A DNA stretch of 22,366 bases, from assembly GCA_036897095.1 (NCBI GenBank), contig JAYMSP010002819.1, positions 1 through 22,366 of the forward strand. The letters run 5' to 3'. Source of the DNA: Plantago elongata (lineage: Eukaryota > Streptophyta > Magnoliopsida > Lamiales > Plantaginaceae). This document shows, piece after piece, positions 1 to 9,329 of the stretch (position 1 is the first letter of the stretch; each line of letters starts with the position of its first letter). Made by a program: the position numbers and the translations under genes. The notes beneath the pieces were generated by a model. That model saw only the letters and a list, made by a program, of their open reading frames with translations, did not search any database and was not told where the DNA came from.

Positions 1-15
1 ATATATATATATATA

Positions 16-49
<34 letters not shown>
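1..49. repeat. Dinucleotide microsatellite (AT)n then (GT)n
   Basis: The window opens with eight AT units (1-16), a CT interruption, and then an unbroken GT run from 19 to 49. It is a compound microsatellite that probably continues past the left edge. It has no coding content. Confidence 0.95.
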
Positions 50-50
<1 letters not shown>

Positions 51-669
51 ATTTCTGTCAGCAAAGCCACAGAAAGGGACTCCTCAATCAACCTAAGAGC
101 TCTTCTGTTAATCTTTGGTACCTAGCCAGATACGTACTTCAGGATATTGTGATCATTGTAAGAAATATACCCAAAGATTCCCAATTTGTTTGATAATCAC
201 TGGATACAACTTTTTGCTAGTAATGCACTCAGGTTTCTCTCTAAGACACTTATTATGCACATACATCAAACTCATGTGATCTACCATTTATATATTTCTG
301 ATATATGTGTGTCTGAAATTATATTCAAAGTTCCACATGTGAAGTGTCTGCAATGGGAGTGAGGAGCCAGTCATCAAAAGTAGATTGTCCCTCTAGAAAT
401 CGGCTGTGATCGGATGAGTGTCAGCCATGCTTGATGGCATCACTTCCTGTGATTCATTGACGCTCTCATGGTTTCGTGGTCAATATCTTAACCTTCTGAC
501 TGTAATAGGTTTCCACTTAGTCTTCCTGGATGTATTAGCTAACCTCTCATGAGTATCAAATTGGATTGTGAGTTTTACATCTGTAATATTGCAGGAGCCT
601 GAGCATGATTATAAGTTAACGCCCCAAGTATCCACACTAGGGTTTGGAGTACTCATCCCTTATTCCTCA
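50..669. other. Non-coding stretch, possible intron 2 of the MADS gene
   Basis: No gene is recognised here. On the minus strand a short open stretch (about 401-475, ending PITADF and a stop) looks somewhat coding. It has no convincing start or splice site and I could not identify it. If the MADS gene continues leftward past the window, this is intron 2. Confidence 0.4.
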
Positions 670-1200
670 GGAATCCACAAACATTTCCGTAATTACATGA
701 GGCAATGGATTTACTGTGGAGGTTATTATCAACACAAGGTGTTTGGAAGTGGGCCTTAGAAAGGGAAACACTGCTGATGCCATAATCATGTCAAAGAAGC
801 TGGAGGCATCTAAATTAGGATGAATGACATCATATCTTAGCAATATATACTGCTACTTGATGTCGGTAAGTTCATCCCATTAAGCAATACCTTCTCCAGC
901 CATTAATGCTCTTTGGTAGTTTGGTTTCTCGGTAATCAGGCTTTCATCTATGCAACTGTTTCCCCATTGCCTAATTTCGTCAGCCACCATTGCCAGCTCT
1001 ACATCCTTGGAGGTTAGTATTTTCCCTCCCAGTATTAAAATCAATAGTTTCCAGTAGTCCTGAAAAAGACGACGTCTCTTTTGGCTTCATTTGCATGCTT
1101 CTTGTGGCTTCATTCGCATGCTTCTTGTGAACTCACGAGTATGAATCTTATCCACAATGTCTATGAATAGCTTATAGACCTGACTCTAAAGTATAAACTC
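670..1200 (-). pseudogene. Decayed coding remnant, family not recognised
   Basis: One minus-strand frame stays protein-like over about 530 bp but is broken by at least three internal stops. The best stretches are KDVELAMVADEIRQWGN (about 960-1005), EKPNYQRALMAGEG (about 890-930), DVIHPNLDASSFFDM (about 785-830) and FLRPTSKHLVLIIT (about 720-760). The two longest open pieces share one frame with no proper intron between them. The gap is only about 45 nt, too short for a plant intron. An intronless, stop-ridden copy such as a retro-pseudogene is therefore the best reading. A 23-bp tandem duplication (1082-1127) lies inside it and would by itself shift the frame. I do not recognise the parent family. 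The remnant lies where intron 2 of the MADS gene would be. Confidence 0.4.
1082..1127. repeat. 23-bp tandem duplication
   Basis: Two adjacent 23-bp units (1082-1104 and 1105-1127), beginning TGGCTTCATT and ending GCATGCTTCTTG, differ at one position (T versus C). The unit length is not a multiple of three, so it disrupts the coding remnant that contains it. Confidence 0.9.
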
Positions 1201-1704
1201 TAGACTGGTTGAGGTGTGCAAACTGTGCAAAAAGATTGTTCTTTTATGTTCTATGCATCATGCAAGGCAATTGGTGATGCTAAAGCTAAGGAAATTAAGA
1301 GATACTCAGGAGGAAGTGTTGTATTCGGCTCAGCTTGATCTGGATAGAAGATCGATGGGTCTATGTTCTGATGGTATGTTAGTGGTGCAATTTCTAAATT
1401 CCGTTCAACCATGGAAATATGGAATGGTGTGCTGCCTAATTAAAAGATTATATATGACAAATCTTACTTGGCGAGGACTGAAACTTTATCTAACTTTTTT
1501 TAAAAAGGAACTTGCATCAAATTACAAGGATACAAGTTTATAACCAGAAATAGTAAACTATAAGGCATGAATATCGATCATACAGAGAATGTGAGAGTTG
1601 AATATCATACTGTCATTTCATTTACTGTTCAATCCTTCACTATACTGTTTCAGATTCATATATAGAGGATAAATAAAAAGTACAAGATGAATATTTGGAT
1701 GTAC
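1201..1704. other. No recognisable gene; intron 2 side of MADS exon 2
   Basis: A 109-codon plus-strand open frame runs from 1214 to 1543, but I recognise no domain in it. A neighbouring frame (around 1258-1335) reads just as well before hitting a stop, which suggests decayed rather than living coding sequence. No MADS exon 3 (K-domain start, usually beginning near FWQRE) is visible on the minus strand. Confidence 0.4.
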
Positions 1705-1783
1705 CTTGATCTCCGAAGAAGGGTTCATCAGATTGTACTGTTCCTCTTTTAGCTTGTTGTATCTTTGGATTACTGCTTTCACA
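1705..1783 (-). CDS. MADS-box gene, exon 2 (I domain and start of K region)
   Basis: This 79-nt exon encodes VKAVIQRYNKLKEEQ followed by YNLMNPSSEIK. That matches the intervening region of AGL17/ANR1-type MADS proteins, whose usual form is close to MKSVIDRYNK then LNPASEVK. The acceptor is TATTCAG at 1784-1790 and the donor is AAG|GTAC with GT at 1704-1703. The length of 79 nt is typical for MIKC exon 2. Exon 1 ends on the first two bases of a codon (AG) and exon 2 begins with T, giving serine and an open frame across the junction. With exon 1 the total is 261 nt, or 87 whole codons. The region helps set dimer partners in this family. Exon 3 is not visible, so the gene is incomplete in this window. 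Confidence 0.9.
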
Positions 1784-4652
1784 CTGAATATCACATAACA
1801 AGCAGAGGATAAGTATGTTGTTAATGTGCTCTTACCAATGTACAGACAGACTTGATCGGTTTCTTTCATGTGCAGATGTACAATTGAATTCAGTGCTCTT
1901 TTGAGCTTTGAGCAAGCTCCAAAAGACAACAGAAACCAGAAATGAGAATGACTAGCAAAATTCGCAGACTGGAAGAACCTTTGCATGCGATATACTATAT
2001 TGCTATTTTTATATACTGCAGTAAAATATTGATAACAGTACTGTTGCATATACAACTACTTATTGATGTTGCAAATATATCTTTCTGCGGATTTTCAATT
2101 TTTCTGTACAAATTCAGCTATTGTTAGCAGCGGAAAAAAACCACTTCTTTATGCTCAGAGCGGATATGCAAAAGCTTGTTCAGCTCAAAAGATCAAGGAC
2201 AATGCGAGCTTAAGGTTGAGACAACATGAATTAGCTTGAACTTGTCTCGTTTGGATAACGAGCTCAAACTCAGGATGCAAATGATGAAGAAAGAATTGAG
2301 TAATGAAATTTCACTATTTGAAAGTCTGGACGGGCGTATTGATCAATCTTAAACGAATCAAGCCATACTAGGCCTGTGAGAAGATTTACCAATAAAGCTC
2401 GAGTTCATCAATCACCTTATAAAAACACGAGCAAATTCTTGACGTTAAACGAGTCGAACCAAGTTAGTTGCTAAATTCCACTAAGAATAAGTCATGTTAC
2501 ATTAAAATGTTCTCAAACAGAGAGAGACAGACAAATACTTCTCATATCAGAGTCCTAAAGATCGATTATAAAGCTCTAAGAAGCTAGAAATATATTGATA
2601 GTGCTTTATTTTTAATTAAAAGTTTGCAGTACTTTTATTGCAGACTTGCAGTAGCATTTTTGGACATGATAGGAAAATGAGCCATAATAATATAACACAA
2701 CTAGCAATTTTCAAAATACTGTAAGCTACGAGTCTCTGAACTTAGAAATATGTGAAATAGAAAACCAAAAGATATTTTCAAATACTGAATGTAAATTATG
2801 AACATTTAGTTCGCATTTCATTCATTTACAAATTCTTAAGTTCATTTAACAAACTACATTATGTTCCAGGTAAACGTTTTAAATTTTGAATATCTCGGAA
2901 GACAAAACTCTGATATACAAAAAAAGAATTGGAAATCTTCTTTGCAATAGAAAACAAGTGTTTCTTTTACACCTTGTAGCTAGAGACAAAACAAAATGCA
3001 TTAAGACTAACTCAATAGTTGCACTAGCTAATGTGTTGGCAAAGTGGTGATAGCTAGATTAATTTGTAAAAAGACTTTTCCTCTGAGCAAAAAACCGCCT
3101 AAGCTCTATTGCGATCAGCAGATGCTGATCTGTTTTGTCCATGTTGTAGTTGGGAAACTTATTGCATTCTTTAGATTTTTGGGTGTAAGCTGAGTATACA
3201 TAAAGAAAATTCTCATGGTATATATATATATAGCACTTTCTGCAAGTTGGAAATGCTGTGAGATGTTATATAAGATGCAGCTGGGAGAATTCATCCCCCC
3301 TCCTCCCCCAGGCATCGCGACTGTATAACAGGTCCTCAATCATTAAAACTATTTGATTTCTGAGGTGCTGCAACGAGGAAAAAGAAAATGCATATAGATA
3401 TATTTTACGGCACTCGTAACATATTTGGAAATTCGGAGTGATCATATTATTTGGAACCATTAATTAAGATCAGCCACTCATGAAATACAAGTTGTGGGAA
3501 ATCAAACAAGTATTCATTTTCAAAATATCTCAATTTCTGACAAAGAGGTTGTCTATATTTTAAATGGTGAAGGAGAATTTTTTTTGCTTAATTAGTTACT
3601 AGCTAGTTTCTATCTGAGGGAGAAGAATAAAATTAATTAGAGGGATTATATTTATAGATTGAATGTTCATTAGCACTACCATGAGTGATAAGATGCAGTT
3701 ACTTAGAGTAAGAAATTATAAGCTTCAGTTGATGACTTAAAAATGTGCTATACATTGCTGTAATATAATGGCGCATTCTGTAAATAATATTTGTAACCAT
3801 GCATGTCATTTTCACTGATCATGATTAATTCTTAATCCTCTGATTACTTTATGCTGAAGCGCTCATGTGAATTGTACTTGCTGAAATTATTTTAGTTGAT
3901 TCATGTACTTTTTTACTCTTATTTTTGTTAAAACCGATTCACTGTTTTCTGTGGAGCTTATGAAACCACTAACAGTCTGTTAGTTTCTACTTATACATCA
4001 TAATATATAATATATAATATCATACTGTAAATTAATCATCGGAAATTAAATCAGTGAAATTACTTGGTTTTAAGTTTCTGAGTTTTAGAGTTGAATGCTA
4101 TTGAAACAACATTGTATTTTCTTTTAGACAAAAGGAAGTCTTACTCAATGGTTAATTTTAAGCTATCCTTTCGCTGTATGAACCTTGATTAGTTCTTCTC
4201 ATTTGCAATTCCACATAAAAATAAAAAGGAAAAAAACATTTGAAACTATCGTTGAGATACAAGGGAATAAGACTATTACATCCAAAATTCACAGCCAAAG
4301 AGCGCGTGCGTGTAATCTACGCGCAGCTAGCTAGTGATCATTTGAAAGGTTTTGAGAAAAATGGTGGTTTACCAAATAATATCTGAAACAGAAAAGGGAA
4401 AAGAACATAAAGATGCTTAATTAACTTATTCGAACTAAGAAAATTATAAATAAATAAAAATACATGACAGTATAGCATAAGATATGTCAATATATAGATT
4501 CTGAAACACTCAAACACTTGTGAACTATAGTATCAATTTACATAAATTAAGGACTTAATATTAACATCATTGTATGACTCACTCATATAACAGTATGACA
4601 TAAATATGGAGAAAAAGATTTTTGAGCAAATTATGAATAATTAAGTAATTAC
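1784..4652 (-). other. MADS-box gene intron 1 (2,869 bp)
   Basis: This intron is bounded by GTAATT (at 4652) and TATTCAG (ending at 1784) on the minus strand. A long first intron between the MADS exon and the I-domain exon is common in MIKC genes and often carries regulatory sequence. The interior is AT-rich and I see no gene in it. It contains a degenerate repeat near 2160-2470 and a short AT microsatellite near 3222. A C-rich patch near 3294-3310 is unusual for this background. A GC-rich patch with GCGCGT and ACGCGC arms is near 4302-4325. Confidence 0.85.
2160..2470. repeat. Degenerate dispersed repeat rich in GAGCT/CGAG words
   Basis: Scattered words such as GAGCTCAAACT, AAGCTCGAGTTC, AACACGAGCAAAT and AAACGAGTCGAACC recall a common plant dispersed repeat built from CGAGCT-type words. 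No terminal repeats or target-site duplication could be fixed, so the limits are approximate and the assignment is weak. Confidence 0.3.
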
Positions 4653-4834
4653 CTGGTGTTTGAGAAGTCATAGAGCTTGCCAGTGCTAGAGAAGATAATC
4701 AATCCAACTTCAGCATCACAAAGGATTGATAACTCCTTGGCTTTCTTAATCAATCCGTTCCTCCTCTTCGAAAACGTCACTTGCCTGCTCGTAGAGTTTT
4801 CGATCCTTTGGATCTTGATCTTACCTCTCCCCAT
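4653..4834 (-). CDS. MADS-box transcription factor, exon 1 (AGL17/ANR1-like)
   Basis: This is the first coding exon of a type II (MIKC) MADS-box transcription factor, a nuclear protein that binds CArG-box DNA as a dimer. It encodes the whole MADS domain in residues 1-60, starting [19 protein letters not shown] and continuing with [20 protein letters not shown] and [14 protein letters not shown]. The exon is 182 nt from ATG to the GT donor at 4652-4651, the length usual for this exon. The next exon is at 1705-1783 and joins in phase. The sequence is closest, from memory, to the AGL17 clade (ANR1, AGL21, AGL16), which is linked in Arabidopsis to root responses to nitrate and to flowering. The role of this copy is inferred. 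The gene is partial here because exons 3 onward are missing or beyond the left edge. Confidence 0.93.
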
Positions 4835-4839
4835 CTTTC

Positions 4840-4855
4840 AGAAACTAGGGTTTCT
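4840..4855 (-). promoter_or_regulatory. Telo-box and small hairpin just before the MADS start codon
   Basis: AGAAAC and GTTTCT form 6-bp inverted arms around a 4-nt centre, 5 bp upstream of the ATG. On the gene strand the same bases contain AAACCCTAG, the plant telo-box word. If transcribed it would sit in the 5' leader. Function is not shown. Confidence 0.4.
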
Positions 4856-5300
4856 TCAATTTGCTTCTTTTTAGTATCTGCTAGAGTATGGCAAAACAAT
4901 CGAGTAAAAACCAAGATGTGAATAAGTCAACGATGATCATCAGGTGAGATCCAAGCTACTGTGTTACCAAAATGGAAAGAACGTTTTAGTATCTGTCTAC
5001 TAAAGAGAAAAAAGGACAAGAGAACAACTCAAAGTGAGGCTTACTAATTTGAGCTGAGGAAAGAGAGAAGGGCAACAAAAGTTCTTCAACAAGTGTTCTT
5101 TGATACAATACAACTAGTGTGGATAACTTTATGTGGGAAACAAAAAAAGTGGTTCTCAAGAAAGTTGATTACCACACCAAAACTGGTTAGTGGTAACCGG
5201 TTAGTGGTATTAGCTGTAAATTTATTATTAAATATACAATACAGTACAGTATGCGTTGTTGGTCCATAATATAAAGTAATTAGCAATTGCCAAAATACAC
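4856..5300 (-). promoter_or_regulatory. Presumed upstream region of the MADS gene
   Basis: This is the presumed 5' leader and promoter. It holds a near-perfect tandem of GGTTAGTGGTA (about 5185-5208), resembling plant GT-element words, interrupted by AACC. I could not fix a TATA box or transcription start, and a 5'-leader intron cannot be excluded. Confidence 0.4.
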
Positions 5301-8300
5301 GGAAGAACGCTGAGAGCGTTGGTAGATACCTCTGAAAAGCTTATTTGTTAGGTTTAACAAGTTTTCAGTGTTATTCTATCGAAAAATCAGCTTACCACTC
5401 TAAGTAGAGTTGTTAGGAATCAATACTCATGTATATTGTATACAAATGAAAACGTAAGATGTATGATTCACAAACTTTGTTTAGCTATGATTGTTTTCAG
5501 GCGTATTAAGTTCCTCTTTTTAATTTTTAAAAATAAACTATTTATGCAATGAATTTAACTAAACTACATAGATATTGTAACCTTAGTGTTTTTCAACCTT
5601 AGATACTAGCTAGAAAAAGAAGCATAGGAATCAAATAGACCCTAAGTGTTTTTCAGAAAAATTTTATTAAATTTTTGCCAATTTAGTGTGATTTTGAGGT
5701 ATTCTTTAAGCTAATAAAGATTTCTTAATATAAATTGATGATAGATCTCCAGTTGGCTTAACCATCTAACATGAGACAAGTGTCTAATCAAGTATGGCAG
5801 ATTGGCAGATGGGTAAGAGTATGATAACATACCTGACTTGTCCTTTTAGTCGAGAAAATTAAGGTAGTAAATGATGTACACATCGGATGCTCCGATGTTA
5901 CGCGAGCACCTGATTGGTTGACTGAATTTTGTGAACTTTGAGGTTGTTGTCAAGCCAATAGATGACTGACAGATGGAGAAATGCCGTGAGGCTTTGCCCT
6001 AGATGTGGGATATTGTGAATTAATTCAACAAATGAACAATTATTAAAGACAACTTTGATATTCAACTGTATTAACTAGCCATCATTTGTACATCACTACA
6101 CGTCCTTCTCAACTAATTAATTGACTTGTACCTACTAAACCCCAGCATTATTAAATATCTCATTTACAAATTTCTAACAGTCAGCATTTTTTATTCTTGA
6201 CAATTGGCAAATTATAAGAAATGTAAATTGTGTACTATACAATATACCTAAATTTGCCTATGTATTAAATTTTGAGAGAAAAGCCAACTTTTAAAGGTCG
6301 TATTATGTTGTTTGACCATATGCTTACAAATTATGTTAAAATTTTATGAGACTGTTTATGTTTATAGCTAGATAGCCTCTTAAAGTTTAAATACATCTCA
6401 ATTAACAATAGTTTATCCTTTTCTTGACAATTTGTAGTTAGAATGCATCAATATTCTGAGTAAATCCAACCCTAATATGCCACCCCACATAAAAACAAAT
6501 CATATCAAGTTAACCTAAAAGATTGTGCATAGACATGCAAATGGAATGGCTAACTATATCAATATGTATGAAGTCGAGCTACTAATTAAGTCTATGTTCT
6601 CTTCGTATTGCAAACTCATTTAGTTCAGTTCAATTCAATTTAGTTTCGCTTTTTCAGATTCATTCAATTTAGTTCACTTTTGCTCTGTTAAGTTATATTG
6701 AATACTAAATTCAGTTTAATTTAATGAGAGCCTGGTTTCCAAACAAAGTGCAATTTGCCAAATGTCTTATAGCCTCTTTACCATAATGTAAGTGTAAAAT
6801 ATCAGCGTTTGTTAACATGTCATATTCTAGTTGGCAAAGCTGACCTTCATTTGTGGCCAGAAATAATATGATTCCATTTTGGCTCATACTAGGTTGAAGG
6901 AATCATGGGAAGATCAAATAAATTAGTGTTTTTGGTGGTGTTACACGCTGCAGACACAGTTTAATATTACCCACTTGCTAATTCTACTTATGGCAAGTCA
7001 TTATATTTAAAGAAACTTCAAAAGCTTATTCCAATCTATAAACTAGTTTATGCAAGTGCTTATATTTTAGGCCTAAATATACAAATAAAGTATTTTATCT
7101 GACAGACATATACTTGGGCAAACTACATTACATGCCATCGAGTATGAACTTTACGCTACATATTTGGAATATATTCCAGGGAATATGCTCTTACACCAAA
7201 CAAATTATAGAAATTGAAACAGATTAGTGGAGAAACAAACACAAAATATCTACTAAATTCAACTTGAGGTGATAATCAAACACTGAAAAATAATGTGTAT
7301 AAAACATAGTTTATATTTCAGAGAACAAAACAACCCGGTATCTAAAAACCAGGAGCAATCTTATTGATGTACGTGAGTGATACCATCACAAGTTCACAAC
7401 ACTTGCAGTACTCTCATAAAAAAATAATACACGGACATCGGATTTTGACGAATTACTCTCGAGTCAAAATACACTCTCAAACAAATCTAGATTAAAATAT
7501 CACATATTAATTTCATATTTTATAATTTATTTTAATTTTTAACGTATCGGAGTCATTAAATCTTAAAGGAAATGCCAAGTATAAGTTAGCATTCTACTTT
7601 ATCACTCGCAAGTTGTATCGAGTTTACCTAGTATTGTGTTCAAAAGTACTTAATGTGATTGAAAAGACTAACCAACATGGCCTAGATTAGGAAAATACTT
7701 TGCTGCGATTATTGTGCCGATTAAGAATCTTCAAATGCTTTATCGACTTGCACGTTCGTTGTCATAATAAAATTGGTATCATCGTACGTACACAGTACAC
7801 TAACAAAAATGGCAAATTGTATATAAAGTATATGTTGATCAGACAATTTGACGAGAAACCCACCTGTTCCTGCTGGTTTCATAATTCATACTTTCATTGT
7901 CAAATTTAATATTCTGGAAGTTATATTAATTATTAGCTAACTAATTATTAATCTATATATATATATGGTTATACTGGTGGCATTAGCAAAGTAATGTCTT
8001 TTTTAGATTTCATTTGGATTCTCCACTAACCATATTCTTCATCCATTATTAACTAGCTCCGGTGAAAATGCTCAGGATCGAATCAAATTTTTTCTTATAA
8101 ATTAAATTAAATTAAGTTAAATCAACAGGCCGGACAGCCAGCAAAAACAAAATCAAACAAATGTTTATTTATATATTTTCTGTAACTCAGTAAATTCCAT
8201 GGACTAAATCAATAAAATTAACGGTTAATTTCCTATTTTAGAATTCTTGAAGCAAATACACATTTCGAGAGTTGCTTCGCAAAGTCTTCAAGACTTAACG

Positions 8301-8640
8301 TATCGTTTTGGACTAAAAGACGAGAATTTTACAAGAAAAAAGATCAAGTTTCAAGATTTTAGATAATCTCTAGTTTAAAATTCATGATAATTTCATTTTG
8401 GTGAGTTCAAAATCAAACATTTTGGCAAAAGCTTTTTGAGATATCTTTGTTAAGAAATATGTTTACTTGGACGTTTTCTCTGTCAACATAAATGTTATAC
8501 TTAGAATATCGTGTGGACTTGCATTAATTTTTTCCTTCTAAATATTATATATAGTTGTGAGCTTTGACGCTTATTAATAAAAAATGTAATCTATCTCAAA
8601 TAAAGAAAATATCACATATAGTGGCCTATTTCCAAACCTT
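5301..8640. other. AT-rich intergenic region, no gene seen
   Basis: The short open frames here (for example 7700-7909 plus) have no recognisable domain, codon pattern or splice context. Small items are a perfect inverted repeat at 5880-5898, a patch of TTCAGTTCAATT-type words at about 6620-6722, and an AT microsatellite near 7953-7966. It separates the divergently oriented MADS and lectin kinase genes. Confidence 0.6.
5880..5898. repeat. Perfect short inverted repeat
   Basis: ACATCGGA, a TGC spacer and TCCGATGT form 8-bp perfect arms. The following bases (TACGCGAGCACC) are unusually GC-rich for this region, which may mark a transposon edge. No partner end was found. Confidence 0.5.
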
Positions 8641-8662
8641 GATGTCGATATAGAATAGCCCA

Positions 8663-8681
8663 GGCCCATTTAGTTTGGGCC
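8663..8681. promoter_or_regulatory. GGCCCA/TGGGCC palindrome (TCP site II-like)
   Basis: GGCCCA, seven AT-rich bases and TGGGCC form an inverted pair about 650 bp upstream of the lectin kinase start codon. These words match the site II elements bound by TCP factors. Regulation of the kinase is only inferred. Confidence 0.4.
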
Positions 8682-8798
8682 AGTCATCATGATAAATTCT
8701 AAAGTTCTAATTTAGTTTCATACTGCATTAAGTTTAATTTATTGCATGTTCTTGTTCAGCTCTTGTTTGTCAGATATAAACACTTTGATCAGTGAATG

Positions 8799-8809
8799 TG
8801 ACCAGGTCA
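8799..8809. promoter_or_regulatory. Palindromic W-box core pair
   Basis: TGACC, A and GGTCA form a perfect palindrome of two TGAC cores about 520 bp upstream of the lectin kinase. WRKY factors bind TTGACC/T. The left copy is preceded by G rather than T, so it is a core match only. Confidence 0.35.
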
Positions 8810-9223
8810 TAAGCAAATCCATATTTGCTGACAATGATAGTATTTGATTAGTGAAATCAAAGCAGAAACGTAATATTTCTTGTCGGGAAAAAACAAAAAT
8901 TAAAACTCTATTTTTTTAATTAAAATTTTATTTAATTTAGTTCAGTTTAATTCAATTCAATTCAGTAAAATTTTAGTTAAACAGAACATATCCGAACATA
9001 TCCAAGCCGAAGCAGAAACTTCATGGCCGGCAAAATCCCTCATTCCTTCCTTCTTGTAAACTTTATTGTTAACTCTGACGGTCTGACCCACACCAAGTTA
9101 AAACTGCTTGTTAATTTGTTTCTTTCTACTTGTACTGTCCTGATTCGACGAGTCATTACCCCATTAATCTCTTAATTAGGAACTTAATTTGGTTGCTTTT
9201 GTATGTTTTGGTCTATATACTCA

Positions 9224-9231
9224 TATATAAA
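9224..9231 (+). promoter_or_regulatory. Putative TATA box of the lectin receptor kinase
   Basis: TATATAAA lies 99 bases before the kinase start codon and is followed by AGATAAAC. It predicts a transcription start near 9255 and a short 5' leader. Confidence 0.5.
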
Positions 9232-9247
9232 AGATAAACAAAACAAT

Positions 9248-9313
9248 ATGATAGCCTCTTCTCAACAACTTGGAGATGAATATGGTGTAGAAATCAATCC
9301 AATGCTTTTGTAA
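9248..9313 (+). other. Upstream ORFs in the lectin kinase leader
   Basis: ATG at 9248 opens a 21-codon reading frame ending TAA at 9311-9313, 16 nt before the main ATG. Nested within it, out of frame, is ATG-AAT-ATG-GTG-TAG at 9276-9290. A further in-frame ATG sits at 9302. If the TATA box at 9224 is used, the first ATG may lie upstream of the transcript start, but the other two would be in the leader. Short upstream ORFs can lower translation of the main ORF. Their effect here is inferred. Confidence 0.45.
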
Positions 9314-9329
9314 TAGTACAACGACAGCT

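Noticed and set aside
1214..1543. 109-codon plus-strand open frame
   Set aside because: No recognisable domain, no splice or promoter context, and a second overlapping frame reads equally well for a stretch. I treat it as chance or decayed sequence.
1618..2055. 145-codon minus-strand open frame taken as a single protein
   Set aside because: Only 1705-1783 is real coding sequence (MADS exon 2). The rest is intron sequence that happens to be open, and good splice sites bound the true exon.
7700..7909. 69-codon plus-strand open frame in the intergenic region
   Set aside because: No domain, AT-biased codons, no promoter or splice evidence; length is within chance expectation.
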